Shown piece after piece: positions 6,594 through 15,428 of a stretch of 64,000 nucleotides of DNA. The notes beneath the pieces are model-generated. The model did no database searches. It was not told the origin of the DNA and was given only the letters and a program-made list of their open reading frames with translations. The DNA comes from Fibrobacter succinogenes (GTDB taxonomy: Bacteria > Fibrobacterota > Fibrobacteria > Fibrobacterales > Fibrobacteraceae), in assembly GCF_902779965.1 (NCBI RefSeq), contig NZ_CACZDK010000002.1, positions 62,001-126,000 on the forward strand, read 5' to 3'. The position numbers and the translations under genes were made by a program. Each line of letters starts with the position of its first letter. The stretch's first letter is position 1.

Positions 6594-7994
6594 ATGGAAT
6601 TCAAACGTTTTGAAGCTCTTATCGAGATGTTCCCGCAGGTGCAGATTTTCAGCACCGAAGGCGAGGACTTGGACCGAGTCATCACTCATTTCTTGAACCA
6701 ACGTGAAAAAGTCTCCACGATGTCGGAGGCCTTGCAGCGCAAAATCCAGCACGCTCTTGCTCCGTTCTTCCAGCAGCGTTTTATCAGCTTGCACGATGCG
6801 GAAGCCCCGCTGGTGCGCAATCTGCTGTTGGATAAGAAGTTCTTTTTGCAGACGGACCGCTATATTGACGATATGGCGTGGCCGCTGACCGACCCGGAAA
6901 AGCTCGGCGAAGCTTTGAACATTGCTGACCTTGCCGAAGGGATTCTCGACCGCAAACTCTTGAGCCTTTCGAACGGTGAACTCCGCCGAGTGCTCCTCGC
7001 TCGCATGTGGATGGAAAAGCCGGAATGGGTTTACTTCAATGACTTGTTCGGCGGGCTTGATCCGGAGTACCGTGCACATTTGGCGGGCTCTGTGGCTGAC
7101 CTTGCAAAACGTCCGGGCTTGAAAGTCGTGGTGCGCCTCGCTCGCGAAGATGAACTGCTCCCGGAAATACCGGCGTTTGTTTATGCGGACAAGACGTTCA
7201 CGCAGTACGCGGGTGAACTCCCGAAAACCGCTGGAACCCCGAAGTTCAAGAAAGCCGAACTCAAGGATTATGAGATTGTTTCGCTCATACCTCAAAGCGA
7301 GCTTGCGAGCGACCCCATAGCCCATACCTCTTCAGAAATTCTCTTTGACCTGAAGCATGTGAATGTTCGCTTCGGCGATACGGATGTGCTCAAGGATTTG
7401 AACTGGACGGTTCGCAAGGGTGAACATTGGGCGGTGATGGGTGAGAATGGTGCAGGCAAGAGTACGCTTCTTGGCATGCTTACTGCTGACCATCCGCAGA
7501 TTTACAACAACGACATTACGCTCCTCGGTGAACGCCCAGGGCATGGCCTCAACATTTGGGACCACAAGGCAAAACTCGGATTCTTTTCGCCGGAAATGGC
7601 ACTCCAGTACCGTGAAGATTTGAGCCTTCTGGATGTGCTTTGCACGGGATTCACACCGAACCTCTGCCGTGCCGAAAACATTACGTGGGAAGAGAAGGCA
7701 AAAGCCCGCGAATGGCTGAACTACCTGGGTTTTGAAGATACCTCGATTTCAATCCGCAAGATTTCGCCCATTGATAAGCGCTTGGTGCTCATGGCGCGAG
7801 CCGCCATCCGCCCGCCGAAAGTGCTTTTGCTCGACGAACCGACGCAAGGCCTCAAGGGCGAGTATCGCGAAAAGTTGTTCCACCTGTTGCAACTGCTTTC
7901 GAAGGAAACAACGATCATCTTGGTCAGCCACTACGAAGAAGAATGGCCACCTTGCATGACGCACCTCCTTAGAATGCCGAAGTTCTCGCTGTAG
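6594..7994 (+). CDS. ModF/PhrA-type double ABC ATPase with one intact composite site
   Basis: The 466-residue protein contains two fused ABC domains without membrane segments, the layout of ModF/PhrA proteins. The second domain (residues ~240-460) has Walker A GENGAGKST near 282 and Walker B VLLLDEPTQG near 408, with the switch His in VSHYEEE, but its signature is degenerate (SPIDKRLVLMARA instead of LSGGQ). The first domain (1-220) lacks any Walker A, but has a good signature LSNGELRRVLLARM near residue 123. In ABC dimers each ATP binds between Walker A of one domain and the signature of the other, so exactly one composite site would remain. Function in E. coli is unclear; a molybdenum link there comes from its neighbours, which are not present here. 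crcB follows after 42 bp. Confidence 0.8.
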   Translation: MEFKRFEALIEMFPQVQIFSTEGEDLDRVITHFLNQREKVSTMSEALQRKIQHALAPFFQQRFISLHDAEAPLVRNLLLDKKFFLQTDRYIDDMAWPLTDPEKLGEALNIADLAEGILDRKLLSLSNGELRRVLLARMWMEKPEWVYFNDLFGGLDPEYRAHLAGSVADLAKRPGLKVVVRLAREDELLPEIPAFVYADKTFTQYAGELPKTAGTPKFKKAELKDYEIVSLIPQSELASDPIAHTSSEILFDLKHVNVRFGDTDVLKDLNWTVRKGEHWAVMGENGAGKSTLLGMLTADHPQIYNNDITLLGERPGHGLNIWDHKAKLGFFSPEMALQYREDLSLLDVLCTGFTPNLCRAENITWEEKAKAREWLNYLGFEDTSISIRKISPIDKRLVLMARAAIRPPKVLLLDEPTQGLKGEYREKLFHLLQLLSKETTIILVSHYEEEWPPCMTHLLRMPKFSL

Positions 7995-8001
7995 TAATTT
8001 C

Positions 8002-8036
8002 ACTTCTAACTTCCTACTTCCTACCGTCTACTATTT
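8002..8036. repeat. heptad array abutting the crcB start codon
   Basis: Five 7-bp units (ACTTCTA, ACTTCCT, ACTTCCT, ACCGTCT, ACTATTT) end exactly at the base before the ATG of crcB at 8037, occupying the place of a Shine-Dalgarno sequence. Confidence 0.8.
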
Positions 8037-8417
8037 ATGTCCTATCTATGCGTTGCTCTTGGCGGTGCTCTCGGTAGCGTGCTGCGCTACTTCCTTTCGG
8101 TTGTGATTCCGAAGTCATCGGGAATTGCGGCTGGTTTCCCGTGGCCGACGTTTGTGGTGAACGTTCTCGGTTGCCTTTGCATCGGGATTTTCTCGGGACT
8201 GTTCCTCAAGTGCGGATCGCTTTCGCCGAACCTCAAGCTGTTTTTGGTGACGGGCTTCTGCGGTGGCTTTACCACGTTCAGCACCTTCGCGAACGAGAAC
8301 CTCGCACTGCTGCAATCTGGAAAAATCGGAATGTTCGCGGTCTACGCGCTTGCTAGCTTTGTGCTTGGTGTAGCGGCCTGCGCCGCCGGCCTTTACCTCA
8401 TGGGTCTCAACCGTTAA
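8037..8417 (+). CDS. crcB: fluoride ion channel CrcB/FluC
   Basis: The 126-residue protein has four predicted membrane helices and the CrcB/Fluc signature: GGALGSVLRY near residue 8, the pore region WPTFVVNVLGC near residue 38 (conserved Asn), and GFCGGFTTFSTF near 80, which carries the phenylalanine/threonine track and Na+ site. Fluc channels work as antiparallel dimers in the inner membrane and export fluoride. Length is normal. No fluoride riboswitch can be seen upstream: the 42-bp gap after the ABC gene is filled largely by a heptad repeat array that runs into the start codon, so the gene probably shares the upstream transcript. Confidence 0.93.
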   Translation: MSYLCVALGGALGSVLRYFLSVVIPKSSGIAAGFPWPTFVVNVLGCLCIGIFSGLFLKCGSLSPNLKLFLVTGFCGGFTTFSTFANENLALLQSGKIGMFAVYALASFVLGVAACAAGLYLMGLNR

Positions 8418-8547
8418 ATTTATTTGTTAAAATTTGTATACAAACGTGCACTCTTGTAACGTTGGATGTATTTTGTAGCATTGGTCCTATGCTGTTTATA
8501 GGAGACAAAATAACATTCTTAAAATAACGTTTCTTAAGGAGTGCGTA

Positions 8548-9126
8548 ATGGCAAAGAAAGTCTTGCTTCTCTGTGGCGATTTTACCGAAGACTACGAAAC
8601 CATGGTCCCGTTCCAGTCGATGTCTATGCTTGGCTATCAGGTGGATGCTGTGTGCCCCGATAAAAAGGCCGGCGAAACTGTGGCTACTGCAATTCACGAT
8701 TTCTTGGGTGAACAGACTTATTCTGAATCCCGTGGTCATAACTTTGCCCTTACGGCGGATTTTGATGCGGTGAAGGTCAAGGATTACGAAGGTTTGTTCA
8801 TTACGGGCGGTCGTGCTCCGGAATACATCCGTTTGAATCCGCAGGTCATCAAGATCGTGAAGGAATTTTTCAAGGCTAAAAAGCCTGTGGCGGCTATTTG
8901 CCATGGTCCGCAGGTGCTTGCTGCGGCTGGCGTGCTGAAAGGTTACAAGGCAACGGCTTATCCTGCTGTTGGCCCGGATATCACTCTTGCCGGTGGTAAG
9001 TATGTGGCTGTGAACGCCGACGAAGCCGTTGTGGACCGCAACTTGGTTACAGCTCCGGCATGGCCTGGCGACACTGCTATTGTTCGCGAATTCGTGAAAC
9101 TCATGGGTGCAAAAATCAAGATTTAA
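8548..9126 (+). CDS. DJ-1/PfpI family protein
   Basis: The 192-residue protein belongs to the class I glutamine amidotransferase-like DJ-1/PfpI superfamily. The nucleophile elbow [13 protein letters not shown] (Cys near residue 117) and the glutamate of DFTEDYE (residue ~15) are present, as expected for PfpI/YhbO-type members. Proposed roles are stress-related glyoxal handling or protein deglycation; which applies cannot be told from sequence. A Shine-Dalgarno TTAAGGAG (8534-8541) sits 6 bp upstream of the ATG. The 130-bp gap before the gene is AT-rich and likely carries its own promoter; a terminator follows at 9176. The gene appears monocistronic. Confidence 0.88.
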   Translation: MAKKVLLLCGDFTEDYETMVPFQSMSMLGYQVDAVCPDKKAGETVATAIHDFLGEQTYSESRGHNFALTADFDAVKVKDYEGLFITGGRAPEYIRLNPQVIKIVKEFFKAKKPVAAICHGPQVLAAAGVLKGYKATAYPAVGPDITLAGGKYVAVNADEAVVDRNLVTAPAWPGDTAIVREFVKLMGAKIKI

Positions 9127-9175
9127 TTTTCGCGCGCTTTTGCATTTTTAAGGCGCTAAGAAATTGCTTTCTCCA

Positions 9176-9210
9176 AAAAGACAAGTACCATTGGTATCTG
9201 TCTTTTTTTT
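9176..9210 (+). terminator. rho-independent terminator after the PfpI gene
   Basis: The stem formed by AAAGACAAGTACCA and GGTATCTGTCTTT (one mismatch) with a 2-4 nt loop is followed by eight T. Confidence 0.8.
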
Positions 9211-9338
9211 GTCATTCGGAATCCGAAAAATTCAGTCATAAAAAGTCTTGGATCTTTCGCGTTGCTCAGGATAACGGACTGCGATTTGTTAAATTAAAGC
9301 AAAAACATTTTTTATCCCATACCTCAAAGGTGTAGCCT

Positions 9339-9408
9339 CCTAACCACTGTTTACTAACCACTAACCACTTCTTACTTCCTACTGTCTACTTCCTACTTCT
9401 AACTAGCC
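9339..9408. repeat. heptad array (10 units) directly upstream of mrp
   Basis: Ten consecutive 7-bp units run from 9339 to 9408: CCTAACC, ACTGTTT, ACTAACC, ACTAACC, ACTTCTT, ACTTCCT, ACTGTCT, ACTTCCT, ACTTCTA, ACTAGCC. One base separates the array from the ATG of mrp at 9410. Confidence 0.88.
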
Positions 9409-9409
9409 T

Positions 9410-10537
9410 ATGCAACTGAACGAACAAAATATTTTAAGTGCTTTGCGAGCGGTCCAAGATCCTGACTTGCACAAGAATATTGTAGAACTAAACTTTGTTC
9501 AAAACCTGAAAATTGAAGGCACTAAGGTTTCTTTTGATTTGCGCCTTACGACTCCAGCATGCCCGATTCGCGACCGTTTCAAGGACCAGTGCGTTGCTAT
9601 TGTGAAAAGCCTTGGTGCAACCGAAGTCGAAGTGACGCTCACTTCTACGCAGGGCCGCGTGGGCGATGACAATTCCGCAGCTAAGGCTCCGCAGAATTCC
9701 CATATTGGCGAAGTGGCGCATGTGGTTGCTGTGGCGAGTGGCAAGGGCGGTGTTGGCAAATCAACCGTGACGGCGAACCTCGCCATGGCGCTCAGCCTTT
9801 CTGGAGCCCGCGTGGGTATTCTCGATGCAGACATTTACGGCCCTTCCATGGGCCTCATGTTCGGGATTGATAAAGCGCCTGAAGTTTTCGAAGACAATAC
9901 GATTGCTCCGGTCGAAGCAAAGGGCGGCATCAGCATCGTCTCCATGTGCATGTTCGCGGATTCTGACAAGGCGACCATTTGGCGTGGACCGATGGTATCG
10001 CAGATGATCCAGCATTTTATCCATCATGTGCGCTGGGGCAAACTCGATTACCTTCTCGTGGATTTTCCTCCTGGAACAGGTGACATCCAGCTCACGCTTA
10101 CGCAGAACTGCCCGATGGCTGGCGCTGTTGTTGTGACGACTCCGCAAGAGGTGGCTCTTGCCGACTGCCGCAAGGGGCTTGCCATGTTCGATAACGTTGG
10201 CGTGCCTGTAATCGGCGTTGTCGAGAACATGAGCTATTTCATTTGCGATGAGTGCGGAAAGCACCACAACATTTTCCCTGCCGGTGGTGGTCAGAAAATT
10301 GCTGAAAAGTGGGGCGTGCCGCTCATTGGCAAGGTCCCGCTAGAACCTGCCGTTGCGGGTTGCGGCGATGAAGGTACTCCTGCTGTGCTCCGTTATCCGA
10401 ACTCCGAATCGGCGAAGGTCTTTATGGATACAGCAGAAACGGTGGTCCGTACGCTTGCCGTTTTTGAATCCGAGGGCGATGGAGTTCTCAAAAACTTCAA
10501 TTACGATTTCGAACAGCTACCCGTGGAGGAAGTATGA
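9410..10537 (+). CDS. mrp: Mrp/NBP35-type Fe-S cluster carrier ATPase
   Basis: This 375-residue cytosolic protein has an N-terminal MIP18/DUF59 domain (residues 1-85; DLHKNIVELNFV, TTPACP) and a MinD-like P-loop ATPase domain with deviant Walker A SGKGGVGKST near residue 108, DADIYGPS near 134 and DFPPGTGD near 219. The CxxC motif that binds a bridging [4Fe-4S] cluster in the dimer is visible as CDECGKHHN near 281. Mrp/ApbC proteins pass Fe-S clusters to target enzymes. The gene overlaps the following DUF971 gene by 4 bp (ATGA), so the two are translationally coupled; the pairing of Mrp with DUF971 recurs in other bacteria, sometimes as a fusion. No Shine-Dalgarno is present because a 70-bp heptad array ends 1 bp before the start. 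Confidence 0.93.
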   Translation: MQLNEQNILSALRAVQDPDLHKNIVELNFVQNLKIEGTKVSFDLRLTTPACPIRDRFKDQCVAIVKSLGATEVEVTLTSTQGRVGDDNSAAKAPQNSHIGEVAHVVAVASGKGGVGKSTVTANLAMALSLSGARVGILDADIYGPSMGLMFGIDKAPEVFEDNTIAPVEAKGGISIVSMCMFADSDKATIWRGPMVSQMIQHFIHHVRWGKLDYLLVDFPPGTGDIQLTLTQNCPMAGAVVVTTPQEVALADCRKGLAMFDNVGVPVIGVVENMSYFICDECGKHHNIFPAGGGQKIAEKWGVPLIGKVPLEPAVAGCGDEGTPAVLRYPNSESAKVFMDTAETVVRTLAVFESEGDGVLKNFNYDFEQLPVEEV

Positions 10538-10830
10538 TCCAGCCAAAGAAAGTTTTCAGAACAAAAGACGGTAAACTTGGCTTTGAATGGAATGATGGAA
10601 CTCGCACCGCATGCAGTGTCCGCAAACTCCGCTTAGCTTGTCCGTGTGCGCTCTGTGTCGATGAACATACTGGTGAAAAACTCTTGGACGATTCGACCGT
10701 TCCCTTGGATGTAAAGCTTGAACATATCCAGTCGATTGGTCGCTATGCAGTAGGTCTTTCTTTTAGCGATGGGCATCGTTCGGGAATTTACCCATACGAT
10801 AAACTCAAGGAATTGACGGAAACTGCATAA
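10534..10830 (+). CDS. DUF971 (GBBH-like N-terminal) protein
   Basis: The 98-residue protein is a stand-alone DUF971/GBBH-like N-terminal domain. It shows the family features: a W-NDG start of the core (residues ~18-23), CPCALCVDEHTGEK with three Cys near residues 34-39, and the final segment GRYAVGLSFSDGHRSGIYPYD. The domain occurs at the N-terminus of gamma-butyrobetaine hydroxylases as a Zn-binding module and as separate small proteins next to Mrp. Its coupling to mrp through an ATGA overlap suggests a role in Fe-S assembly or delivery, which is inference from context. Confidence 0.88.
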   Translation: MIQPKKVFRTKDGKLGFEWNDGTRTACSVRKLRLACPCALCVDEHTGEKLLDDSTVPLDVKLEHIQSIGRYAVGLSFSDGHRSGIYPYDKLKELTETA

Positions 10831-10887
10831 AAAACCATATTTTAAACTGTCAATGGCGGTCTGTCCAAGACAAAAGGTGTTGTTTTT

Positions 10888-11736
10888 ATGAGTGATTTTA
10901 ACGAAGCTCTTTATTTTCGTGACTTGAATAGGTATCCTACGCTGACTCCGCAGGAGGAATCGGCGCTGTTGAAAATCATCAAGAACGGTGAAACCGAAGA
11001 AATTCGAAAGTCTGCCTTGCAGCGCCTTATCCGCGGTAACTTGCGATTTGTGGTGAGTGTCGCCCGCAAGTACCAGGGCCGCGGTCTCTCGCTTTTGGAC
11101 CTGATCAACGAAGGTAACCTTGGTCTATTCAAGGCTGCTAAGCGCTTTGACATGGACAAGGACGTGAAGTTCATCAGCTACGCCGTGTGGTGGATCCGCC
11201 AGTCCATCCAGAAGGCTTTGTTCGAACAGGTGGGCGCAGTCCGCATTCCGCCTAACAAGCTCGCTCTTGTGAACCGCTTCAAGCGCGCCTTGATGCAGAA
11301 CGGCGGTGACTACGATAAGACCATTTCGATGGAAGAATTTGCACCGTACGAACGCGATATCGTCGAAGTCATGGAAAAGATTGTGGATATCTCGCTCGAC
11401 GCTCCGATTGGCGATGATGCCGGTGTTTCCAGTGCTGACTCCGTGAGTACGCTTATGGACGTGCTCGGCAGCGACGGCAACCAGGACGAAGACATGGAAC
11501 GCGAAGAGCGCAAAAAGCTCATCCAGGAAACGCTTTCGTCACTTCCGCAGCGCGAAGAAGAAATTCTCCGCATGTTCTACGGCCTCGATACCGTCGAAGA
11601 CACTACGTTAAAAGACATTGGCGAAGATTTGAAACTCAGCCGTGAACGCGTTCGTCAGATTAAGAACAAGACTTTGCGCCGCTTGCAGAAGAGCAAGGAA
11701 CACAAAGAAAAACTGGCTGACTTTTTGGAAATTTAA
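10888..11736 (+). CDS. rpoD: RNA polymerase sigma-70 factor, short RpoD/SigA type
   Basis: The 282-residue sigma factor has region 1.2 (ALYFRDLNRYPTLTPQEE), region 2 (NLRFVVSVARKYQGRGLSLLDLINEGNLGL, then FDMDKDVKFISYAVWWIRQSI), region 3 and region 4 (LPQREEEILRMFYGL; LKDIGEDLKLSRERVRQIKNKTLRRL). It lacks the long region 1.1 and the non-conserved insert of proteobacterial RpoD. Primary sigma factors of Bacteroidetes and relatives have the same short form (~285 residues), so this may be the housekeeping factor; a group 2 (RpoS-like) factor is the alternative, and only the full genome would tell. The next gene starts 24 bp after the stop, suggesting co-transcription with the TPR genes. Confidence 0.88.
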   Translation: MSDFNEALYFRDLNRYPTLTPQEESALLKIIKNGETEEIRKSALQRLIRGNLRFVVSVARKYQGRGLSLLDLINEGNLGLFKAAKRFDMDKDVKFISYAVWWIRQSIQKALFEQVGAVRIPPNKLALVNRFKRALMQNGGDYDKTISMEEFAPYERDIVEVMEKIVDISLDAPIGDDAGVSSADSVSTLMDVLGSDGNQDEDMEREERKKLIQETLSSLPQREEEILRMFYGLDTVEDTTLKDIGEDLKLSRERVRQIKNKTLRRLQKSKEHKEKLADFLEI

Positions 11737-11760
11737 TTGGAACTCTAAATAGGGATTCTG

Positions 11761-13482
11761 ATGTCGAACACCTCATCTGCTTCTCGCACTGCTGCGTACC
11801 TGTTTCTGTTTTTTTTCTTTGGTGCGTTGATTGCATATGGTGGGTACAAGCTTTACAATAAATATGGTCCTTCGAAAGTTGTAGTGGGGGAAATCCCGTT
11901 TGGGCTTAAGGCTGGCTCGTCTATTTTGAACGGTGATGCTCCGGATTTCAAGGCGGATGTCGAACGACTTCCTGTGCAGGCTCAGGCTGAATTTCGCCGT
12001 GCGGGGGAACTTTCTCGGAGCGGAGCGACCAAGGCCGCTTACGAAATTTACGATGCGCTTGTGCTTTTATACCCGAATGTCGATGCGGCTGTTTGGGGCG
12101 AAGTCAATACGTTATTCCACATGGACTCCGTAACGGAATCCATGCGCGACCGCGCCGATCTTTTGATTGGACGCTTGATGTCGCGTTACCCGAGTACGGG
12201 AATCAGTTTTTATCTCGATAGCCGTAAGTCGTTGTTGGCTGGGAACTTGACTGTAGCACTTGAACTTGCCAAAATGGCAAGCAACCGCTCTCCGTCCATT
12301 TACGAAATCAGATTGTGGTATGCAGAGCTTTTGCTCAAGAATGGAAACATGAGCGAAGCGGCAAGCGAATGCCGTGCGGCCATCAGCCTTTCTTCGGGCG
12401 ACTCGCAGCGTGCCTTTGAACTTTTGGCAAAAATCTATCACGACGAAGGGGTACTGGACAGTGCGTCTCTCGTGATCGATTATGCATTGACGCAGTTCCC
12501 GCTTTCTTCGGATTTGCTCCTTTTGCGTGGATACCTCGCCGAATACAATGGCAAGTTTGACGAGGCTGAAAAAACGTACCAGCGCATAATTGCGTTCCGT
12601 CCCGATTACGAAAAGGCCCGCCGTGCAATGGCGACTATTGGTGAAAAGACCGCTCCAGGGAAGAATGGTTCTTATGCCGGGTCCTCCAGGGACCGTGCAC
12701 AGGTGGCATGCGACATTCTTGCACCGCTGGTAGAACGTTATCCCGAGAATTTGCCGCTCCGCGAAGCCCTGGGTATTGCTTATACGAAAGCTCACATGTT
12801 CGACATGGCCCGCCGCGAGTTCAACTACATCCTCAAGAACGACCCGGAATACCCGGATATCAAGTCTCGGATAAGTGAACTTGAACAAGTCCGTAAAGTT
12901 GCTATTGAGGAATACAATAACGGGCTTACCGCCAACTTGAACCGCGCCATTGATAGCCTCCGTGAATCGATGGCTCCCGAAAAGAAACATGATTTCTCGA
13001 CGAAACTTGGACATTATCTTGTTCGTTACGGTGCTTCTTCGCAGGAATTCTTTAGAAAGTACTCCCCAGCGAATTTTAAACAAGTGAAACGCTTTGTTTG
13101 GCAGGAATCTTTCTTTGAAAATCCTTACCACCACACTTATACGGTCGTTTTTGATTCGCAGAACCGCTTTAAAGAAGTTCATGTGGTTGTTTATGATTCC
13201 GCTTCGAGCTCGAATCATTTGGGCGTCGCTCCAGAAATTTTCTCGCGCTTGCTCAAGCAAAATTCTAGAATCTCGGGTATCAGCAACAACACTGGCGAAA
13301 CCGATTGCGGCAACGGGGTTGTCTTGGATGCTGCCGTTTGGGAAACTCGCGATAACTTCGAAATCCTTGCCCGTATCGTCGGAAAACCGGCCGAAGTGCG
13401 CATGGTTCGCCTTGATCGCAAAACTTTGCCCCCGTCAGGCATGAAACTTTGCGATTATCTGCCGCTTCTTATGGAATTTTAG
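11761..13482 (+). CDS. membrane-anchored TPR protein
   Basis: The 573-residue product has one N-terminal membrane helix (residues 12-30, AAYLFLFFFFGALIAYGGY) and a long region of tetratricopeptide repeats between about residues 70 and 400 (for example AKIYHDEGVLDSASLVIDYA and AEYNGKFDEAEKTYQRII). The C-terminal 150 residues are not recognised. TPR arrays mediate protein-protein contacts; with a single anchor the protein probably scaffolds an envelope complex. It is in a tight row with the sigma-factor gene upstream (24 bp) and the TPR lipoprotein downstream (26 bp). Partner and function are unknown. Confidence 0.82.
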   Translation: MSNTSSASRTAAYLFLFFFFGALIAYGGYKLYNKYGPSKVVVGEIPFGLKAGSSILNGDAPDFKADVERLPVQAQAEFRRAGELSRSGATKAAYEIYDALVLLYPNVDAAVWGEVNTLFHMDSVTESMRDRADLLIGRLMSRYPSTGISFYLDSRKSLLAGNLTVALELAKMASNRSPSIYEIRLWYAELLLKNGNMSEAASECRAAISLSSGDSQRAFELLAKIYHDEGVLDSASLVIDYALTQFPLSSDLLLLRGYLAEYNGKFDEAEKTYQRIIAFRPDYEKARRAMATIGEKTAPGKNGSYAGSSRDRAQVACDILAPLVERYPENLPLREALGIAYTKAHMFDMARREFNYILKNDPEYPDIKSRISELEQVRKVAIEEYNNGLTANLNRAIDSLRESMAPEKKHDFSTKLGHYLVRYGASSQEFFRKYSPANFKQVKRFVWQESFFENPYHHTYTVVFDSQNRFKEVHVVVYDSASSSNHLGVAPEIFSRLLKQNSRISGISNNTGETDCGNGVVLDAAVWETRDNFEILARIVGKPAEVRMVRLDRKTLPPSGMKLCDYLPLLMEF

Positions 13483-13508
13483 CTCGCAATTATCTATTTT
13501 GTAGCTAT

Positions 13509-15425
13509 ATGTTCCGTGCTCGTTTTTTAGCTCTTATTTTTTTCGCTGCGTTGTTGGATGGCTGCACTTGCTGCGCCTACTTGAATCACATGTTCAATGC
13601 AGAACGGCTTTATGAAGAAGCGACGGAACTGCGTACCGCCCGTTTGGATAGTGTTCCCGACGAAACCCAGTCCTACCCGGGTGGCGATGAATCTCAAAAG
13701 TACGAAAAAATTATTGAAAAAGGCTCCCGCGTGCTGGAGCGTTTCCCCAAAAATAAGAAGCGTACTGCCGAAGCCGTTTTCCTCATTGCTGAATCTTACA
13801 GGCATAAAGCCGATTGGCCCAAGGCTATTACTAAGTACGACGAATACGAACGCTATTTTGCCGATAACGATTCCATGCGTGCCGTGGAATACCAGCGTGC
13901 CTACTGCCTTTATCGCAACCAGGAGTTCAATATTAGCCGCTTTGCGCTAGAACCCGTAGTGGCCGATAAAAATCACCCGTATTATTTCCAGGGCTTGAAC
14001 CTCCTTTCGCTTTTGGATGAAAAATCCGAAGCTCCGGAGCAGGCGATTGCCGCTTTGGAAGCTGTGCTTGCCGATACGAGCGGAACCCCTTACATGAAGG
14101 GCAAGGCTCATTTCCGTTTGGCAGGGCTTTACTTCAAGATGGAAAACTGGGAAAAGGCGCACCATCACTATAACGCCAAGGAAATCGAAAACTTGAACGA
14201 TCGCGAACGCCAGACGGCGGGCGAGCAGTCGGCAGAATGCCTTGTGAACAGCAAGGAATACCTCAAGGCCGCTGATGAATTTAAGCAGCTTTACAAGAAC
14301 GAAGCTTATGCAGATAAGCGCTCGACATATTTAGTCCGCATCGGTGAAACGACGCTTTTGGCCGGGCGCAATGCCGATGCTTATGTGATTTTCAATAAGG
14401 TCAATACTGAGTATCCCAAGACAGAACCGTCTTCGCGCAGTTACTTTAACATGGGCGATTATGAACAGACCAAGACGCTGAATTACGACCTTGCCATGTC
14501 TTATTACGACAGCAGTTATATTGCAAGATCGATTAGCGAATATGGTAGAAAGTCCCGTGAACGCCGTAACGCATTGAGAAACCTCGTTTCTATGCGTGAC
14601 CGCAACGAGGAAATTCTTCAAAGCAAAGATTCTGTCCCCAATATGAAGTCGTTCTTCAAGAACGAGTTTATGATTGCGGAACTCTTTTTGCTCAAGCTTT
14701 CCGAGGCGGATAGCGCCCTTGCAAGGCTTACGAATGTGATTGAAAAGTCCGACGACACGGCAAGCGTGATGCGTGCTTCTTATGCACGAGCTTTTATCTA
14801 TGATGAATTTTTGCATGATCCGGATACGGCCGAAGAACTGTACAAGGAAATTATCGAGAAGTATCCGAATACCGAATATGCCAAACAAGCTCAGGCAAAT
14901 ATTGGCATGCGCGTGACGATGAAAACGCGTGAAGACGAAGCTCGTGATCGTTACATGGAGGCAGAAAGCCTGTGGACTGTGGCTTCGGAAATGCCGGTGA
15001 ACAAGATGGAGTTGGTGGACTCCGCTTATGCCTCTGCGTTTAATGCTTTCGATAATGTCTATAAAGATTATCCGCAGACGCAGTCCGGTGTGCAGGCTCT
15101 TTACATGAAGGCCATTTATTTCCAGATGAACCCGGAACGGTTGGACAGCGCTGTCGCCATTTATCGGCAGCTCCGTGATTACCATGGCCAGACTGCATGG
15201 GGGCAACGTGCTGCTTATGTGCTGAATACGCGCCTTACTACAACGGATGATGACCTCGCCAAGTTGCGCAAGCGTACAGCAAAAACGATCGAGAATTTGG
15301 AAAAGAATTCTGCAAAATATTACGAAGATTTGAAAGCCAAGCCCGAAGAAAAGAAAGCTGAAATCATAAACAAAGAAGACGAAATCCTCGAAAATACGTA
15401 TAACAGCATGTACGATTTTGAGTAG
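13509..15425 (+). CDS. TPR-rich lipoprotein
   Basis: The 638-residue protein starts with a lipoprotein signal (MFRARFLALIFFAALLDGC; lipobox LLDGC, acylated Cys at residue 19). The mature part is almost entirely helical, with TPR-like repeats such as AEAVFLIAESYRHKADWPKAITKYDEYERYF and DTAEELYKEIIEKYPNTEYAKQA, the spacing seen in BamD/YbgF-type outer-membrane lipoproteins but far longer. ATG 13509 is chosen since it gives the lipoprotein signal; the upstream frame overlaps the previous gene. The 3-bp gap to rlpA shows an operon. Roles in outer-membrane protein assembly or polysaccharide export are possible; no specific function can be assigned. Confidence 0.85.
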   Translation: MFRARFLALIFFAALLDGCTCCAYLNHMFNAERLYEEATELRTARLDSVPDETQSYPGGDESQKYEKIIEKGSRVLERFPKNKKRTAEAVFLIAESYRHKADWPKAITKYDEYERYFADNDSMRAVEYQRAYCLYRNQEFNISRFALEPVVADKNHPYYFQGLNLLSLLDEKSEAPEQAIAALEAVLADTSGTPYMKGKAHFRLAGLYFKMENWEKAHHHYNAKEIENLNDRERQTAGEQSAECLVNSKEYLKAADEFKQLYKNEAYADKRSTYLVRIGETTLLAGRNADAYVIFNKVNTEYPKTEPSSRSYFNMGDYEQTKTLNYDLAMSYYDSSYIARSISEYGRKSRERRNALRNLVSMRDRNEEILQSKDSVPNMKSFFKNEFMIAELFLLKLSEADSALARLTNVIEKSDDTASVMRASYARAFIYDEFLHDPDTAEELYKEIIEKYPNTEYAKQAQANIGMRVTMKTREDEARDRYMEAESLWTVASEMPVNKMELVDSAYASAFNAFDNVYKDYPQTQSGVQALYMKAIYFQMNPERLDSAVAIYRQLRDYHGQTAWGQRAAYVLNTRLTTTDDDLAKLRKRTAKTIENLEKNSAKYYEDLKAKPEEKKAEIINKEDEILENTYNSMYDFE

Positions 15426-15428
15426 GCT

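Noticed and set aside
7995-8036. Fluoride riboswitch upstream of crcB
   Set aside because: The gap is only 42 bp and is mostly a heptad array; the riboswitch core is not present.
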